Shown here: positions 42,640-52,009 of the stretch, piece by piece
Numbering within the stretch: the first letter of the stretch is position 1
Layout: every line of letters begins with the position of its first letter
The notes under the pieces: model-generated
What the model saw: the letters and a program-made list of their open reading frames with translations, nothing else
Database searches by the model: none
What the model was told of the DNA's origin: nothing
Program-made: the position numbers and the translations under genes
Assembly (NCBI GenBank): GCA_900543675.1
Contig: UQRY01000005.1
Span: forward strand, 1-62,332
Reading direction: 5' to 3'
DNA length: 62,332 nucleotides
Origin: an uncultured Mycoplasmatota bacterium
Lineage (GTDB): Bacteria > Bacillota_I > Bacilli_A > RF39 > UBA660

Positions 42640-43081
42640 TGTTATTCTCCTCATAATCTGTAATTTCTTGGATTCTTCTATCATGGCGTTCTACAGGTTC
42701 ATGTTTTGTATTTAAATAAGCATCAACAATATCTAATGCTTTGTATGTTGGCATTGAACCATTTAAAGCAAGAATATTAGCATCATTATCCAACCGGCAA
42801 AGTTTGGCTTCTTTAACACTATCTACTTTGGCACAACGAATTCCTTTTACTTTATTGCAGGCAATCGAAATACCAATTCCACTACCACAGATGGCAATAC
42901 CAAGATTTACATTTTTTTCCGCAACACTAGTGGATAATTTAAAAGCATAGACTGGATAATCCACAGATTCTGTGGAAAAAGTTCCAACATCTTCTACCTC
43001 TACTCCTTTTTTTTGTAGATATGCAACAATTTTTGATTTTAATTTATAGCCACGATGATCACTAGCTATTCCTATTTTCAT
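42629..43081 (-). CDS. rpiB: Ribose-5-phosphate isomerase B
   Basis: A 150-residue RpiB/LacB family sugar isomerase: IGIASDHRGYKLK at the N-terminus, catalytic Cys in GIAICGSGIGISIACNK, and ILALNGSMPT. It interconverts ribose and ribulose 5-phosphate. Lack of a lactose/galactose operon supports RpiB rather than LacA/B. The ribosome binding site is GGAGGG. Confidence 0.92.
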   Translation of the reverse strand: MKIGIASDHRGYKLKSKIVAYLQKKGVEVEDVGTFSTESVDYPVYAFKLSTSVAEKNVNLGIAICGSGIGISIACNKVKGIRCAKVDSVKEAKLCRLDNDANILALNGSMPTYKALDIVDAYLNTKHEPVERHDRRIQEITDYEENNNER

Positions 43082-43201
43082 ATTTTACCCTCCATTTTTT
43101 ATTATATCACAATTCATTTTTGTTAACCTTGTAGATAATAAGATAAGTATAGCATAACTTTTTATTTACCTCTAATTTTTTTACACCTGTCTGAGTAAAA
43201 A

Positions 43202-43227
43202 AAACAAAGCCATTATTGACTTTGTTT
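43202..43227 (-). terminator. Terminator of rpmE
   Basis: AAACAAAG (43202-43209) pairs with CTTTGTTT (43220-43227), followed by T-rich sequence on the minus strand. Confidence 0.75.
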
Positions 43228-43429
43228 ATTGGTCTAAACCATATTTTTTATTGAATTTTTCTACTCTACCAGTCTTAGAAGCTCTTGTTTGTTTTCCTGT
43301 ATAGAATGGATGACATTTTGAACAAACTTCGACGTTGATCTCAGGTTTTGTAGACATTACTTTAAACGTTTCTCCACAAGCACATGTTACAGTAGCTTCA
43401 ACTACTTTTGGATGAATTCCTGCTTTCAT
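43226..43429 (-). CDS. rpmE: 50S ribosomal protein L31
   Basis: A 67-residue L31 of the zinc-binding (C+) type, with cysteines in TCACGETF and CSKCHPFYTGKQ. The start at 43429 has AAAGGAGAGG upstream; the longer open frame to 43501 is leader. The zinc form is stable only with enough zinc; no zinc-free paralogue is seen in the window. Confidence 0.95.
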   Translation of the reverse strand: MKAGIHPKVVEATVTCACGETFKVMSTKPEINVEVCSKCHPFYTGKQTRASKTGRVEKFNKKYGLDQ

Positions 43430-43505
43430 ATTTTCCTCTCCTTTCACCCTAGATATTCTAGGAATCATTGAGCTTTCTCTTCGCCATGATCGACTAATCA
43501 ATCAT
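43430..43505 (-). promoter_or_regulatory. rpmE leader with hairpins
   Basis: The leader before the start has a perfect CCTAGA-ATA-TCTAGG hairpin next to the ribosome binding site and further short complementary segments upstream. L31 leaders that bind L31 for feedback are known in Firmicutes. This one is a candidate by position only. Confidence 0.35.
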
Positions 43506-43567
43506 AGTAATTAAATGCTAGTTTATTGTAGCAAACATTTTTTCTTTTGGCAAGCTTTTTTTCATGA

Positions 43568-43589
43568 AAAAAGCCCTTTATAGGACTTT
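43568..43589 (-). terminator. Terminator of SGNH gene
   Basis: An imperfect stem (AAAGCCC with GGACTTT) around a short AT loop overlaps the stop codon and is followed by six Ts on the minus strand. Confidence 0.65.
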
Positions 43590-44300
43590 GTTTGTTTCTA
43601 AATATTCCATGATTTTTTCTGCCATTTCTTGATATCCTTTAATATTAGGATGAATATCTAAAGGATTAGGAAGAAAATCCTTATTTTCCTTAAACAGCTG
43701 ATAATTGGAAATATAGACTGCGTCATATTTTTTCGCAATGTTTTGATATTCATCGTCGATATAAGCAAACAATTCATCTAATTCTTTTTGACTGGTATTA
43801 AACAAGAAGGGAATCGGATTATAATATCCGACAATAATCAAATCTCCTTTTGCGTACTTTCTGACTTCTTTGATACATTCTTCTACATCAGGAAAGATTT
43901 CTTCAATTATATTTTTAAAGCTTTTGATGATATCTAGACTTAGATTACTAATATCGATTTTTCCTAAAAAATCATTAGCCCCAATAGAAATCGTTACTAA
44001 ATCTGATTCTCGTAAATCTTTTTTTAATTGATTATCTTCTTGAATCTTTGTGATCATATCCCTTGTTTGATAACCACTTTTGGCATACTTTTGATAGTAA
44101 TTTAGTTTCTTCTTTTCATTTAGCATATCCCTTAGATAATCAGCATATCCATACCCAATTTCTCCATAGGGATTTCTTCCTTCTGCCACCGAATCTCCAA
44201 GCGCAATATAATTAATCTCGCTACTCGCAAAAACGTGGTAGATTCCAAAAACACTTAAGACTATCGCTAATAAGATAAGATATTTTCGATACTTTTTCAT
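43578..44300 (-). CDS. SGNH/GDSL family hydrolase
   Basis: A 240-residue secreted or anchored esterase/lipase-like protein. Signal sequence at residues 5-25, catalytic Ser in IALGDSVAEG, block III GANDF and the Asp-His pair in PLDIHPNIKGYQ. It differs from the SGNH protein at 24767. It stands alone between rpmE and murA; the substrate is unknown. Confidence 0.85.
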   Translation of the reverse strand: MKKYRKYLILLAIVLSVFGIYHVFASSEINYIALGDSVAEGRNPYGEIGYGYADYLRDMLNEKKKLNYYQKYAKSGYQTRDMITKIQEDNQLKKDLRESDLVTISIGANDFLGKIDISNLSLDIIKSFKNIIEEIFPDVEECIKEVRKYAKGDLIIVGYYNPIPFLFNTSQKELDELFAYIDDEYQNIAKKYDAVYISNYQLFKENKDFLPNPLDIHPNIKGYQEMAEKIMEYLETNKVL

Positions 44301-44370
44301 ACTACCTCCAAGTAAAAAGAATCTTCTTTATCATTATTGTATTCTTTTTTAGGAAGTTTAGACTACTCAT

Positions 44371-45627
44371 TTACTCTTCTTCGACAATTTTTACATCTGC
44401 ACCGATTTCATTAAGCTTTTCAATAATATTTTCATATCCACGAAGAACAGGACCAATATTCCTAATTGTCGTTGTTCCTTCAGCGGCTAATCCAGCTAAT
44501 ACTAAACAAGCTCCGGCTCTTAAATCTGTTGCTTCCACGGTTTTTCCTTGAAGTTTAGTTTTTCCCTTAATCATAATTGTATCTTGTTTTTGCGTAATAT
44601 TTGCGCCCATACTGTTTAAGTATGGTACATTTTTAAAACGATTTTCGTAAACGGTTTCTTGAAGAATGGATTCACCCTCACATTGTGTTAACAAAGCGGT
44701 AATTGGTTGTTGTAGATCGGTTGGAAAGCCAGGATAGCCAAGAGTCTTAATATGTACTGGCTTCATCTTGTCCTTTTTTGAAACATAGATATAATCTGCG
44801 CCTACTTCCATGTCGACTCCCATTTCTTTTAATTTTAAAATTAAAGTCTCTACATGTTCAGGAATAATATTATCAATCTTTAGATAATTTCCCATTAATG
44901 CACCCGCAATAATATACGTACCACTTTCAATTCGATCAGGAATTACTTCTGTGTAACAACCTTTTAAAGATTCTACACCTTTAATTCTAATTTCGCTTGT
45001 TCCTGTTCCAGTAATTTTGGCTCCCATATTATTTAAGAAGGTCGCAACATTAACAATTTCTGGTTCTTTAGCTGCATTTTCGATAATAGTTTCACCTTTG
45101 GCTTTAACAGCTACTAACATGGTATTGATCGTTGCTCCTACACTAGGCATGTCTAAGTAAACATGAGCTCCTGTCAATTCATCGGCATCGATCGTATATT
45201 TATTATTTTCTTCTTTGATTTTTGCTCCTAAAGCTTCAAATCCTTTTAACGTCTGATCAATTGGTCTAGCTCCTATCGCACATCCTCCTGGAAAATACAT
45301 TTCCACATGCTTGAACTTGGCGAGTAACACTGCCATAAAATAGTATGAGGCACGTAATTTGTTTGACATTTCTTCAGGAATTTCTTTATTTACAATTGGT
45401 TTAGGATCGATCAAAATACTTTCACTAGCTCTTTTTACATCAGCACCTAAATATTTTAATATCTCTGTTAGCGCATCTGTATCGGTAATCTCTGGAACAT
45501 TACAGATCGTTACTTCATCATCTGCTAAGATGGCAGCTGGAATTAACGCAACCGATGCATTTTTAGATCCACTTATTCTTACGGTTCCACTCAGCGTTTT
45601 ACCGCCGTTTATTTTTAACACTTTCAT
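44371..45627 (-). CDS. murA: UDP-N-acetylglucosamine 1-carboxyvinyltransferase
   Basis: The 418-residue enzyme of the first committed step of peptidoglycan synthesis. It shows LKINGGKTLSGTVRISGSKNAS and the catalytic cysteine loop PGGCAIGARPIDQ (fosfomycin target Cys in GGC). The ribosome binding site is AGGGAGG. Position next to fba and rpmE matches the second MurA (MurAB/MurZ) of B. subtilis, so another copy may exist elsewhere in the genome. Confidence 0.96.
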   Translation of the reverse strand: MKVLKINGGKTLSGTVRISGSKNASVALIPAAILADDEVTICNVPEITDTDALTEILKYLGADVKRASESILIDPKPIVNKEIPEEMSNKLRASYYFMAVLLAKFKHVEMYFPGGCAIGARPIDQTLKGFEALGAKIKEENNKYTIDADELTGAHVYLDMPSVGATINTMLVAVKAKGETIIENAAKEPEIVNVATFLNNMGAKITGTGTSEIRIKGVESLKGCYTEVIPDRIESGTYIIAGALMGNYLKIDNIIPEHVETLILKLKEMGVDMEVGADYIYVSKKDKMKPVHIKTLGYPGFPTDLQQPITALLTQCEGESILQETVYENRFKNVPYLNSMGANITQKQDTIMIKGKTKLQGKTVEATDLRAGACLVLAGLAAEGTTTIRNIGPVLRGYENIIEKLNEIGADVKIVEEE

Positions 45628-45664
45628 ATTTACCTCCCTGTATCTCTATTATATTGTATTTTTT

Positions 45665-46513
45665 CTATGATAAACGGTTCATAAAGAGATTTACTTTCTC
45701 TTCTACTTTTTCTTTGATTGCTTTCTCGCCACTACCGATTACTTTTCTTGGATCGTAAGCATTAGGATTTTCCGCTATAAACTTACTTACAGCATCATGC
45801 CAAGCGATTTGTAGTTCGGTATTGATATTGATTTTATTGATTCCACAGCTAATTGCTTCTTTAATTTGATATTCAGGTATCCCAGTACCACCATGTAAAA
45901 CTAGAGGAACCTCAAGATGTTCAGATATTTCTTTCATCGTTTTAAAATCAAGATTAGGCTCACCTTTGTATAAACCATGTACACTTCCTAAGGCTGGCGC
46001 AAGAGAATCAATATTGGTTTCTTTTACTAAAGCGATACATTCGTCTAAACGAGCATTATTACTTGTACTAGTAATATTATCCTCAGTTCCACCGATATGA
46101 CCAATTTCTGCTTCTACAGTTACTCCACGACTATGTGCATAATCCACTACTTCTTTTGTTACTCGAATATTTTCTTCTAACGGTAATTTAGAAGCATCGA
46201 TCATTACAGAAGTAAATCCAGCATCAATTGCCTTCTTACAAGTTTCAAAGCTTGTCCCATGATCGACATGTAGACAAACAGGAATCGTAATATTTAAGTC
46301 TTTAATCAAACCTTTTACCATGCCTACGATGACATCGAAACCTCCCATATATTTGCAAGCACCTTCACTAACGCCTAATATAACTGGTTTTTGTAAATGT
46401 TCCATCTCTTCTAAAATATACTTTGCCCACTCCAAGTTATTGATATTAAAATGAGGAATGGCATAGTGACCTTTTTTGGCCTCTAATAAAATTTCTTTAC
46501 TATTTACTAACAT
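45665..46513 (-). CDS. fba: Class II fructose-bisphosphate aldolase
   Basis: A 282-residue zinc aldolase of glycolysis. It shows HFNINNLEW, the zinc and catalytic motif VCLHVDHGTSFETC, EAEIGHIGG, LAPALGSVHGLYKG and LVLHGGTGIPEYQI. It is 38 bp upstream of murA and may share its transcript. GatY/KbaY relatives use tagatose bisphosphate, but the context fits Fba. Confidence 0.93.
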   Translation of the reverse strand: MLVNSKEILLEAKKGHYAIPHFNINNLEWAKYILEEMEHLQKPVILGVSEGACKYMGGFDVIVGMVKGLIKDLNITIPVCLHVDHGTSFETCKKAIDAGFTSVMIDASKLPLEENIRVTKEVVDYAHSRGVTVEAEIGHIGGTEDNITSTSNNARLDECIALVKETNIDSLAPALGSVHGLYKGEPNLDFKTMKEISEHLEVPLVLHGGTGIPEYQIKEAISCGINKININTELQIAWHDAVSKFIAENPNAYDPRKVIGSGEKAIKEKVEEKVNLFMNRLS

Positions 46514-46620
46514 TTTTCACCCTTCTTTTCTTACATTTGTACTTATACCTTAACTATACCATATTTCTTTATAGATTTCTTTAATTTATGATTAAAATTC
46601 TTCTGTTTTTTGTCAAAACT

Positions 46621-47151
46621 TTACCATAAATAATAAAATCCTAAAATAAATAGAATTAAACTACCGATTAAAGTAGTTATCTTTCCTAATTTATTCACTA
46701 GGGTTTTCCCAAGATTTACTCCTATATAGGTAAATAAACCAGACGTTATACTAAATAAAAAACTAGGTATCAGAATTTCATTTTTTAATGCGCCTAATCC
46801 AATTCCGATACTAAAACTGTCGATACTTACGGTAAAGGCAAATACCATTACGGAAAAAATATTGGTCAGTATTTTTACTTGTTCTTCTTTTTTTAACGAT
46901 AACAACATCTCGATAGCTAGCGCAATAAAAATTACTCCGACAATAATTTCCGGATCAATTCCAATAATATTTAGTATCCATCTACCTAAGTAGTACCCTA
47001 AAATCGGCATAAAAAAATGAAAAAGAGATACCATAATACTCATTTTACTATTTAAACTTTTACTCATATTTAAAGTTCCATAAATCAATGCTAAGGAAAA
47101 GGCATCCATGCTTAATCCTATAGCTAACATAAACATCATCATTAGTGACAT
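46621..47151 (-). CDS. MntP/YtaF family membrane protein
   Basis: A 176-residue protein with six membrane helices in two repeats; each repeat has a membrane aspartate (SMDAFSLAL and SIDSFSIGI), typical of MntP manganese exporters and the related sporulation protein YtaF. I see no yybP-ykoY riboswitch in the short upstream gap. Position beside spoIIR suggests the YtaF branch. The ribosome binding site is AGGAGGC. Confidence 0.82.
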   Translation of the reverse strand: MSLMMMFMLAIGLSMDAFSLALIYGTLNMSKSLNSKMSIMVSLFHFFMPILGYYLGRWILNIIGIDPEIIVGVIFIALAIEMLLSLKKEEQVKILTNIFSVMVFAFTVSIDSFSIGIGLGALKNEILIPSFLFSITSGLFTYIGVNLGKTLVNKLGKITTLIGSLILFILGFYYLW

Positions 47152-47204
47152 AAAAAAGCCTCCTACTTAACACTATGTAGAAAGCTTTACTTTTAGTTAA
47201 ACTA

Positions 47205-47729
47205 TTAAAAATATTTATCTAATATCTCTTGAAAAAAGAAACTATATTCTATATCTTCTGAATTACTACTTTCTGTAGCTTCTAATAAACATAACGGGGG
47301 AAAGAGAACACACCACCAATTATCACCTTGGCCTTTACCTAAAGTAATCACTAATGATTCATATTTGCCTGGTGGGTAATGAATGCCATTATACATCTTT
47401 TCAGGAAAATAATTAAGTCCATAATCAATAGTAAATTTATTTTCTGTTCCTTCTAAAGTTTGTTCGACTATATGGCGATATTCGGGTAATTTTTCTGTTG
47501 TAATTTGACGGGCTTCTTCGATATTATCGCTTTTCATTAATGAACGATATAATTCTTCTTGAACAGCTTTCTTAACTAATTCTTTTGTCCTTTGATCTTC
47601 TTCACTATTACTACTAGCAATCACACGAAAGCGAATCGATTCTTCAGGGATTTCTAATTTTTTTTCAACTCGATTAGAGGTAAGGACAAAGAGGGTAAAC
47701 AACATAACGACTAAGGTTAACTTTTTCAT
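47205..47729 (-). CDS. spoIIR: Stage II sporulation protein R
   Basis: A 174-residue secreted signalling protein of the forespore that triggers SpoIIGA to process pro-SigE in the mother cell. A signal peptide (residues 1-19) and the typical core IRFRVIASSNSEEDQ and GDNWWCVLFPPLCL are seen. In B. subtilis it is SigF-dependent; I could not find a clear SigF promoter here. It neighbours prmC-prfA, as in B. subtilis. Confidence 0.94.
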   Translation of the reverse strand: MKKLTLVVMLFTLFVLTSNRVEKKLEIPEESIRFRVIASSNSEEDQRTKELVKKAVQEELYRSLMKSDNIEEARQITTEKLPEYRHIVEQTLEGTENKFTIDYGLNYFPEKMYNGIHYPPGKYESLVITLGKGQGDNWWCVLFPPLCLLEATESSNSEDIEYSFFFQEILDKYF

Positions 47730-47783
47730 AGGACACTCTCCTTAGTCCTATATTGAAACAGAATATTTTTTTTTATTCAGTTT

Positions 47784-47811
47784 GTATATTTTTTTTAGTT
47801 AGTCATATAGT
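47784..47811 (+). promoter_or_regulatory. Possible SigE-type sporulation promoter
   Basis: GTATATT, 13 bases, CATATAGT. The SigE consensus in B. subtilis is near KMATATT, 14-15 bases, CATACANT. The gerQ promoter region shows the same CATATAGTTT with the same spacing. Confidence 0.4.
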
Positions 47812-47829
47812 TTAACGAGAGGTGTTTAA

Positions 47830-48765
47830 ATGATTAATGATACGCTTTTTGTTCAACAATCTTTAACGGATAATCTTTTCTATTTACGAACGATTCGAGA
47901 TTTTACAGTGAATATTGAATTATCTTTGCCAGTAAAATACCAAAGTTATATCGATACCGCTCGAGACTTTAGGAAGCGGTGTGATGAATACTTAAAAAAG
48001 ACTTTTGAATTATCCAATAATACTTTGTTAACTGATTTTTGGGATACAGGGATATTTGTTACGCCTTACACATTAGATACTGAATTATTAACAGAAAAGT
48101 TATTTGGGATTGATTTGGATACTGTACTTACCGAAGAAGAGGGTACAATTAAAACCGTGGATACTGCCCCTTCTCCAACGGAAGAACAGTTAATTACGAT
48201 TCAAAAATTAAATGAAGATGCGATTATATTAGCTACTAATTTCTTTGATTTTGTTTCTTCGCTTTTAAATGAAATGATTACTCAAGAAATATTTTCTTAT
48301 TCCTATCCATTATTTTATAACTTCATATTGCGAGAAATTGGTTTATATATCAATGATTTAACTCGTATTAATGAAAAAATAAGTATTAATCCTATTTTTG
48401 TATTAGGTTACGAATCTCGTTATTCTTTATCTATGAAAAACATTGCGCAATTTATTGGGGGATTAGCTGATCCTTCTCAGGAAGCCATTATCCAAAAAGC
48501 TAGAGAGTTTGAGCAACGTTTTGATGAATTACTGGATGAATACAATAATGAAAATATTGACCCCGCTTTTCAAAATGAACTTAGTCAAATCGCTTTAGCT
48601 ACCGTTCAAGAATTTCAAGATTTCTTAGAAACGATAATTCAAAATATTCTAGATAAAGAGCTATACTTTATCGTTGAACCACTTTTCTGGGATAATTTAT
48701 ATACGTTTATTCTTTATTTTAATTATTTATTACAAGGAGTTATTTATGATGTAAAGAAAGCTTAG
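47830..48765 (+). CDS. DUF2935 family protein, probably sporulation-related
   Basis: A 311-residue, all-helical soluble protein with two DUF2935-type repeats (NLFYLRTIRDFTVNIELSLP..., and a second near residue 190, NPIFVLGYESRYSLSMKNIAQFIGG). DUF2935 proteins occur in spore formers and some bind metal through helical bundles. It is divergent from spoIIR and follows a SigE-like promoter, which supports mother-cell expression. Confidence 0.72.
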   Translation: MINDTLFVQQSLTDNLFYLRTIRDFTVNIELSLPVKYQSYIDTARDFRKRCDEYLKKTFELSNNTLLTDFWDTGIFVTPYTLDTELLTEKLFGIDLDTVLTEEEGTIKTVDTAPSPTEEQLITIQKLNEDAIILATNFFDFVSSLLNEMITQEIFSYSYPLFYNFILREIGLYINDLTRINEKISINPIFVLGYESRYSLSMKNIAQFIGGLADPSQEAIIQKAREFEQRFDELLDEYNNENIDPAFQNELSQIALATVQEFQDFLETIIQNILDKELYFIVEPLFWDNLYTFILYFNYLLQGVIYDVKKA

Positions 48766-48774
48766 GCTTTCTTT
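48753..48774. terminator. Shared convergent terminator
   Basis: AAAGAAAGC (48753-48761) and GCTTTCTTT (48766-48774) form a nine-base stem that overlaps the ends of both the DUF2935 gene and prmC, with T runs on each strand. Confidence 0.88.
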
Positions 48775-49592
48775 TTTAAGGCAAAAATCATTCGATCGCG
48801 TCCCTGAAGATCTTTTTTTAATGTAATTAATGCATCTGTAAATACTTCTTGAAACATCTTCTTTAATGGTAATCCTTGATCAGCACCAATTTCAAATGCC
48901 ACTAAGTACTCTTCTTCTAAATGGTCTTTGATTTCTGATAAGATTTTTTGGTAACAATCTAAGCCATCTTCACCGGCATATAAGGCTAGATGAGGTTCAT
49001 TTTGAACGACGATATTTTCCACTTCTTCGTCTTGTTTTAAATAAGGTGGATTACTGATTACAATATGATATTTGCCAGGCACTTTTTCCCAGAAATCACT
49101 TTCTAAGCAAGTAACATCGGCTTCTAACTGTTTAGCATTTTCTAAAGCTACCGTTAAAGCTTCTTTAGAAATATCAACGAGAGTTACTTGGGATGTAGGA
49201 AGTTTCTTTTTTAAAGTGATTCCAATACATCCTGATCCTGTCCCTAGATCGATAATTTTTAGATCTTGTTCAGAAAAATAATATTGAATAAAATTTAAAG
49301 TATTTTCTACTAATTCTTCTGTTTCAAAACGAGGAATTAATACTCTAGGATTAACTACAAATGTATTACCGTAGAAGTTAACATTACCGATTACGTATTG
49401 AAGTGGTTCTTGATTTGCGAGTTTTTGAATTTGTTCGTAATAGTGTTGTTCCACTTCAGGTGTTACCTCTTCATCTAGATGAAGTAATAATTCTAAGGAA
49501 TTTAGATTTAATAAATCGGCTAACAACATTTTAGCATGAGTAGAATGTACTTTTTTCTTACCCTTGATAATTAATTCTTCAACTGTCGCCAT
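48762..49592 (-). CDS. prmC: Release factor glutamine methyltransferase
   Basis: A 276-residue SAM-dependent enzyme that methylates the Gln of the GGQ motif of RF1 and RF2. SAM motif IIDLGTGSGCIGITL and catalytic NPPY (IVISNPPYLKQDE) are present. The start at 49592 has AAAGGAG upstream. It is 32 bp after prfA, its substrate gene, as in most bacteria. Confidence 0.95.
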   Translation of the reverse strand: MATVEELIIKGKKKVHSTHAKMLLADLLNLNSLELLLHLDEEVTPEVEQHYYEQIQKLANQEPLQYVIGNVNFYGNTFVVNPRVLIPRFETEELVENTLNFIQYYFSEQDLKIIDLGTGSGCIGITLKKKLPTSQVTLVDISKEALTVALENAKQLEADVTCLESDFWEKVPGKYHIVISNPPYLKQDEEVENIVVQNEPHLALYAGEDGLDCYQKILSEIKDHLEEEYLVAFEIGADQGLPLKKMFQEVFTDALITLKKDLQGRDRMIFALKKKA

Positions 49593-49624
49593 ATAACTCC
49601 TTCTTTCTATAAAAAAACGCATTC

Positions 49625-50695
49625 TTATAGAGATGCGTCTTCTTGTCCTGCTAATTTTCTTTTTTGATCTTCGGTAATTAACGCTTCGATTATTTCATCG
49701 ATCGCTCCGTTCATAATTCTATCTAGATTATTTGTTGTATAACCAATTCGGTGATCAGTAACTCTATTTTGCGGATAATTATAAGTTCTGATTTTTTCGG
49801 CACGGTCTCCTGTACCAATCTTATTTCTTCTTTCCGCACCTAGTTCTTCTTCTTGTTTTCTACATTCTTGTTCATAAAGACGAGCACGTAATACTTTCAT
49901 AGCTTGTTCTTTATTTTGAATTTGGCTACGTTCATTTTGACAAGTAACTACGGTTCCAGTTGGGATATGGGTAATTCTAACGGCAGAGTCGGTTGTATTT
50001 ACCCCTTGACCTCCACAACCACTTGAACGATAAATATCAATTCGCAAATCACTTGGGTTAATTTCAATATTGACATCTTCTGCTTCTGGCATAACTAAGA
50101 CTGTTGCGGTAGAAGTTTGAATTCTTCCTTGAGATTCTGTTTCTGGAACTCGTTGTACTCGGTGAGAACCACTTTCATATTTTAATTTAGAATAAACATT
50201 TTTTCCTTTAACCATGAATTCAATTTGAGAAAATCCTCCAGCTTCGCCTTCTTCCGCATCGATGATTTCAATTTTGAACCCTTGTTTTTCTGCATAACGA
50301 GAATACATTCTAAATAAATCTCCCGCAAAAATATTCGCTTCATCGCCACCAGCAGCTCCACGAATTTCTACAATAACATTCTTACCGTCATTAGGATCTT
50401 TAGGAATTAATAATTTTTCTAATTCTTGTTCAAGAGTTGTTTTTTCTACTTCTAAATTTTCTAATTCTTCTCTCGCAATTTCTGCCATTTCTGGATCTTT
50501 TACCATTTCTTTGGTATCTTCAATTCCAGATAGAACTTTTTTATATTTACGATAAGCAACTACTGTATCTTCTAAATCAGCTGCTTCTTTAGAAAGTTCT
50601 TTCATTTTGTTCATATCACTATATACTTCAGGATTTGTTAGGCTTTCTTGGATTTCTTGATATTTTTTTTCAATCGCATCTAATCTTTCAATCAT
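49625..50695 (-). CDS. prfA: Peptide chain release factor 1
   Basis: The 356-residue RF1 recognises UAA and UAG. GGQ loop (SSGCGGQGVNTTDSAVR) and the PxT-type codon-reading region (RVPETESQGRIQTSTATV) are seen. Co-operonic with prmC. Confidence 0.97.
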   Translation of the reverse strand: MIERLDAIEKKYQEIQESLTNPEVYSDMNKMKELSKEAADLEDTVVAYRKYKKVLSGIEDTKEMVKDPEMAEIAREELENLEVEKTTLEQELEKLLIPKDPNDGKNVIVEIRGAAGGDEANIFAGDLFRMYSRYAEKQGFKIEIIDAEEGEAGGFSQIEFMVKGKNVYSKLKYESGSHRVQRVPETESQGRIQTSTATVLVMPEAEDVNIEINPSDLRIDIYRSSGCGGQGVNTTDSAVRITHIPTGTVVTCQNERSQIQNKEQAMKVLRARLYEQECRKQEEELGAERRNKIGTGDRAEKIRTYNYPQNRVTDHRIGYTTNNLDRIMNGAIDEIIEALITEDQKRKLAGQEDASL

Positions 50696-50790
50696 GTCAA
50701 TATCTCCTTTCCTGTATTAAAAATCGTACCCATTATATCATATTTTCTTAGGGAATGCTACTAGTTTTTATAAGGGGCTAACTCTTTTAT

Positions 50791-51399
50791 TTATTTTTTA
50801 GAATTATTGGTTAGACTAGTGGTAATGTCTATAATGGTCTGTTCTATATTTTCTTTAAAAGTTTCTTTTTGCCATTTGTATTTGGACTCTATTTTTAGTT
50901 CTTTAGCCATCACCAATCTCATCAATTGACTGATTGATGGGAAATTAGTCGTCATATAGATGACTTTGTTAGGATTAATATACAATATATAATTTTGTTT
51001 CTTAGTTAACTGGGTTAATTCACCTATTGGATTAAAGTTTAGATTCTTTATTATCTTTTCTTCATTTTTATATTGATAATTAACAATATGAGTATGGGCA
51101 TGATCTATACTATTGGCTTTAGTTTTATTTTCAATATTGGGAGAACCATGTTCAAAAACAATTGGATATTTTTTATAGATATTCTTAAAGATATTTCTAT
51201 ATTTTTCTATTAAGTTTTCATATTCTTTTTGTTCTTTATTGTTTAATTCCGCCATCGAATAGATATGTCTTTTACATAGAATTAATACATATCCAACTAC
51301 CAAAGATCCTACAGCAGGAATAACATAAAAGTATGTTGTTTCTTCCAATATTGTATTTTCTCTTTTTGATTTATCTAAGGTACAGAAAATACAGCTCAC
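50791..51399 (-). CDS. HIT family protein
   Basis: A 202-residue protein with the histidine triad DHAHTHIVN and an N-terminal zinc-type CIFC motif, typical of HIT nucleotide hydrolases (Ap4A hydrolase/HinT-like). The last 80 residues are longer than the usual HIT domain. The start is GTG after AGGTGAT. Substrate not predicted. Confidence 0.85.
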   Translation of the reverse strand: MSCIFCTLDKSKRENTILEETTYFYVIPAVGSLVVGYVLILCKRHIYSMAELNNKEQKEYENLIEKYRNIFKNIYKKYPIVFEHGSPNIENKTKANSIDHAHTHIVNYQYKNEEKIIKNLNFNPIGELTQLTKKQNYILYINPNKVIYMTTNFPSISQLMRLVMAKELKIESKYKWQKETFKENIEQTIIDITTSLTNNSKK

Positions 51400-51471
51400 T
51401 TTTTATCACCTAAATTCTAAATCTAGTATACCACATTCTTTTTCAATCAAAAATAATTACGAGAAGCGAAA

Positions 51472-51510
51472 AGAAAATACCAATCTCATGATTGAAGAAT
51501 GGTATTCTCT
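51472..51510 (-). terminator. Terminator of the 51515-51832 gene
   Basis: AGAAAATACCA (51472-51482) pairs with TGGTATTCTCT (51500-51510) with one mismatch, with further pairing in the loop. Confidence 0.65.
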
Positions 51511-51514
51511 TTTT

Positions 51515-51832
51515 CTATTTATGATAAGTGATATTAATCTCTTTTTGGTAATTACGATCGTATTCTTTAATTACCTCGTTTAAGAATCTAAGACGTAAAC
51601 TTGTGATAGCATTCATCGTAATAACTGGTTCCATAGTCTTACTGTCTGGTGCCATCTGTCTAGCATCAATTAATTGATATTTTACTTTGTTTCCGTTACG
51701 ATCAAATGTGAACTCTTTTACTAAAGATAATGGAGCTTGTCCTTTTGCTTGACGAGTAGCATTAATCTTCGCTTCTTCTTCCTTCGCTCTTTCTATTCCC
51801 ATCGAACTTGGGTTAAGTAGAATCGTACTCAC
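51515..51832 (-). CDS. Hypothetical protein, probably 5'-truncated
   Basis: A 105-residue soluble protein from a GTG with no ribosome binding site. The frame stays open for 38 more codons upstream (to 51946), with coding-like text (GLAITYIDKLSPIQSFVSQ) but no standard start. I infer that the true start was lost or that a frameshift lies near 51940. Family not recognised. Confidence 0.45.
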   Translation of the reverse strand: MSTILLNPSSMGIERAKEEEAKINATRQAKGQAPLSLVKEFTFDRNGNKVKYQLIDARQMAPDSKTMEPVITMNAITSLRLRFLNEVIKEYDRNYQKEINITYHK

Positions 51833-52009
51833 AGAATCTGGTCCAATTGTAAGCTGAGTTCTGGTACTTCCTTGAGAAACAAAGCTTTGAATAGGACTTA
51901 ATTTATCAATATAAGTGATAGCTAAGCCTTTTTCATGGGCTGTATTTTACTATAAATAGTGCACCTTTTCAAATTTTTGTTTCTCTTTTTGTACAACGAT
52001 AAATATCTC

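Noticed and set aside
46514..47204. A manganese riboswitch (yybP-ykoY) before the MntP/YtaF-like gene.
   Set aside because: The upstream gap is only 53 bp and lacks the two conserved loops of that riboswitch.
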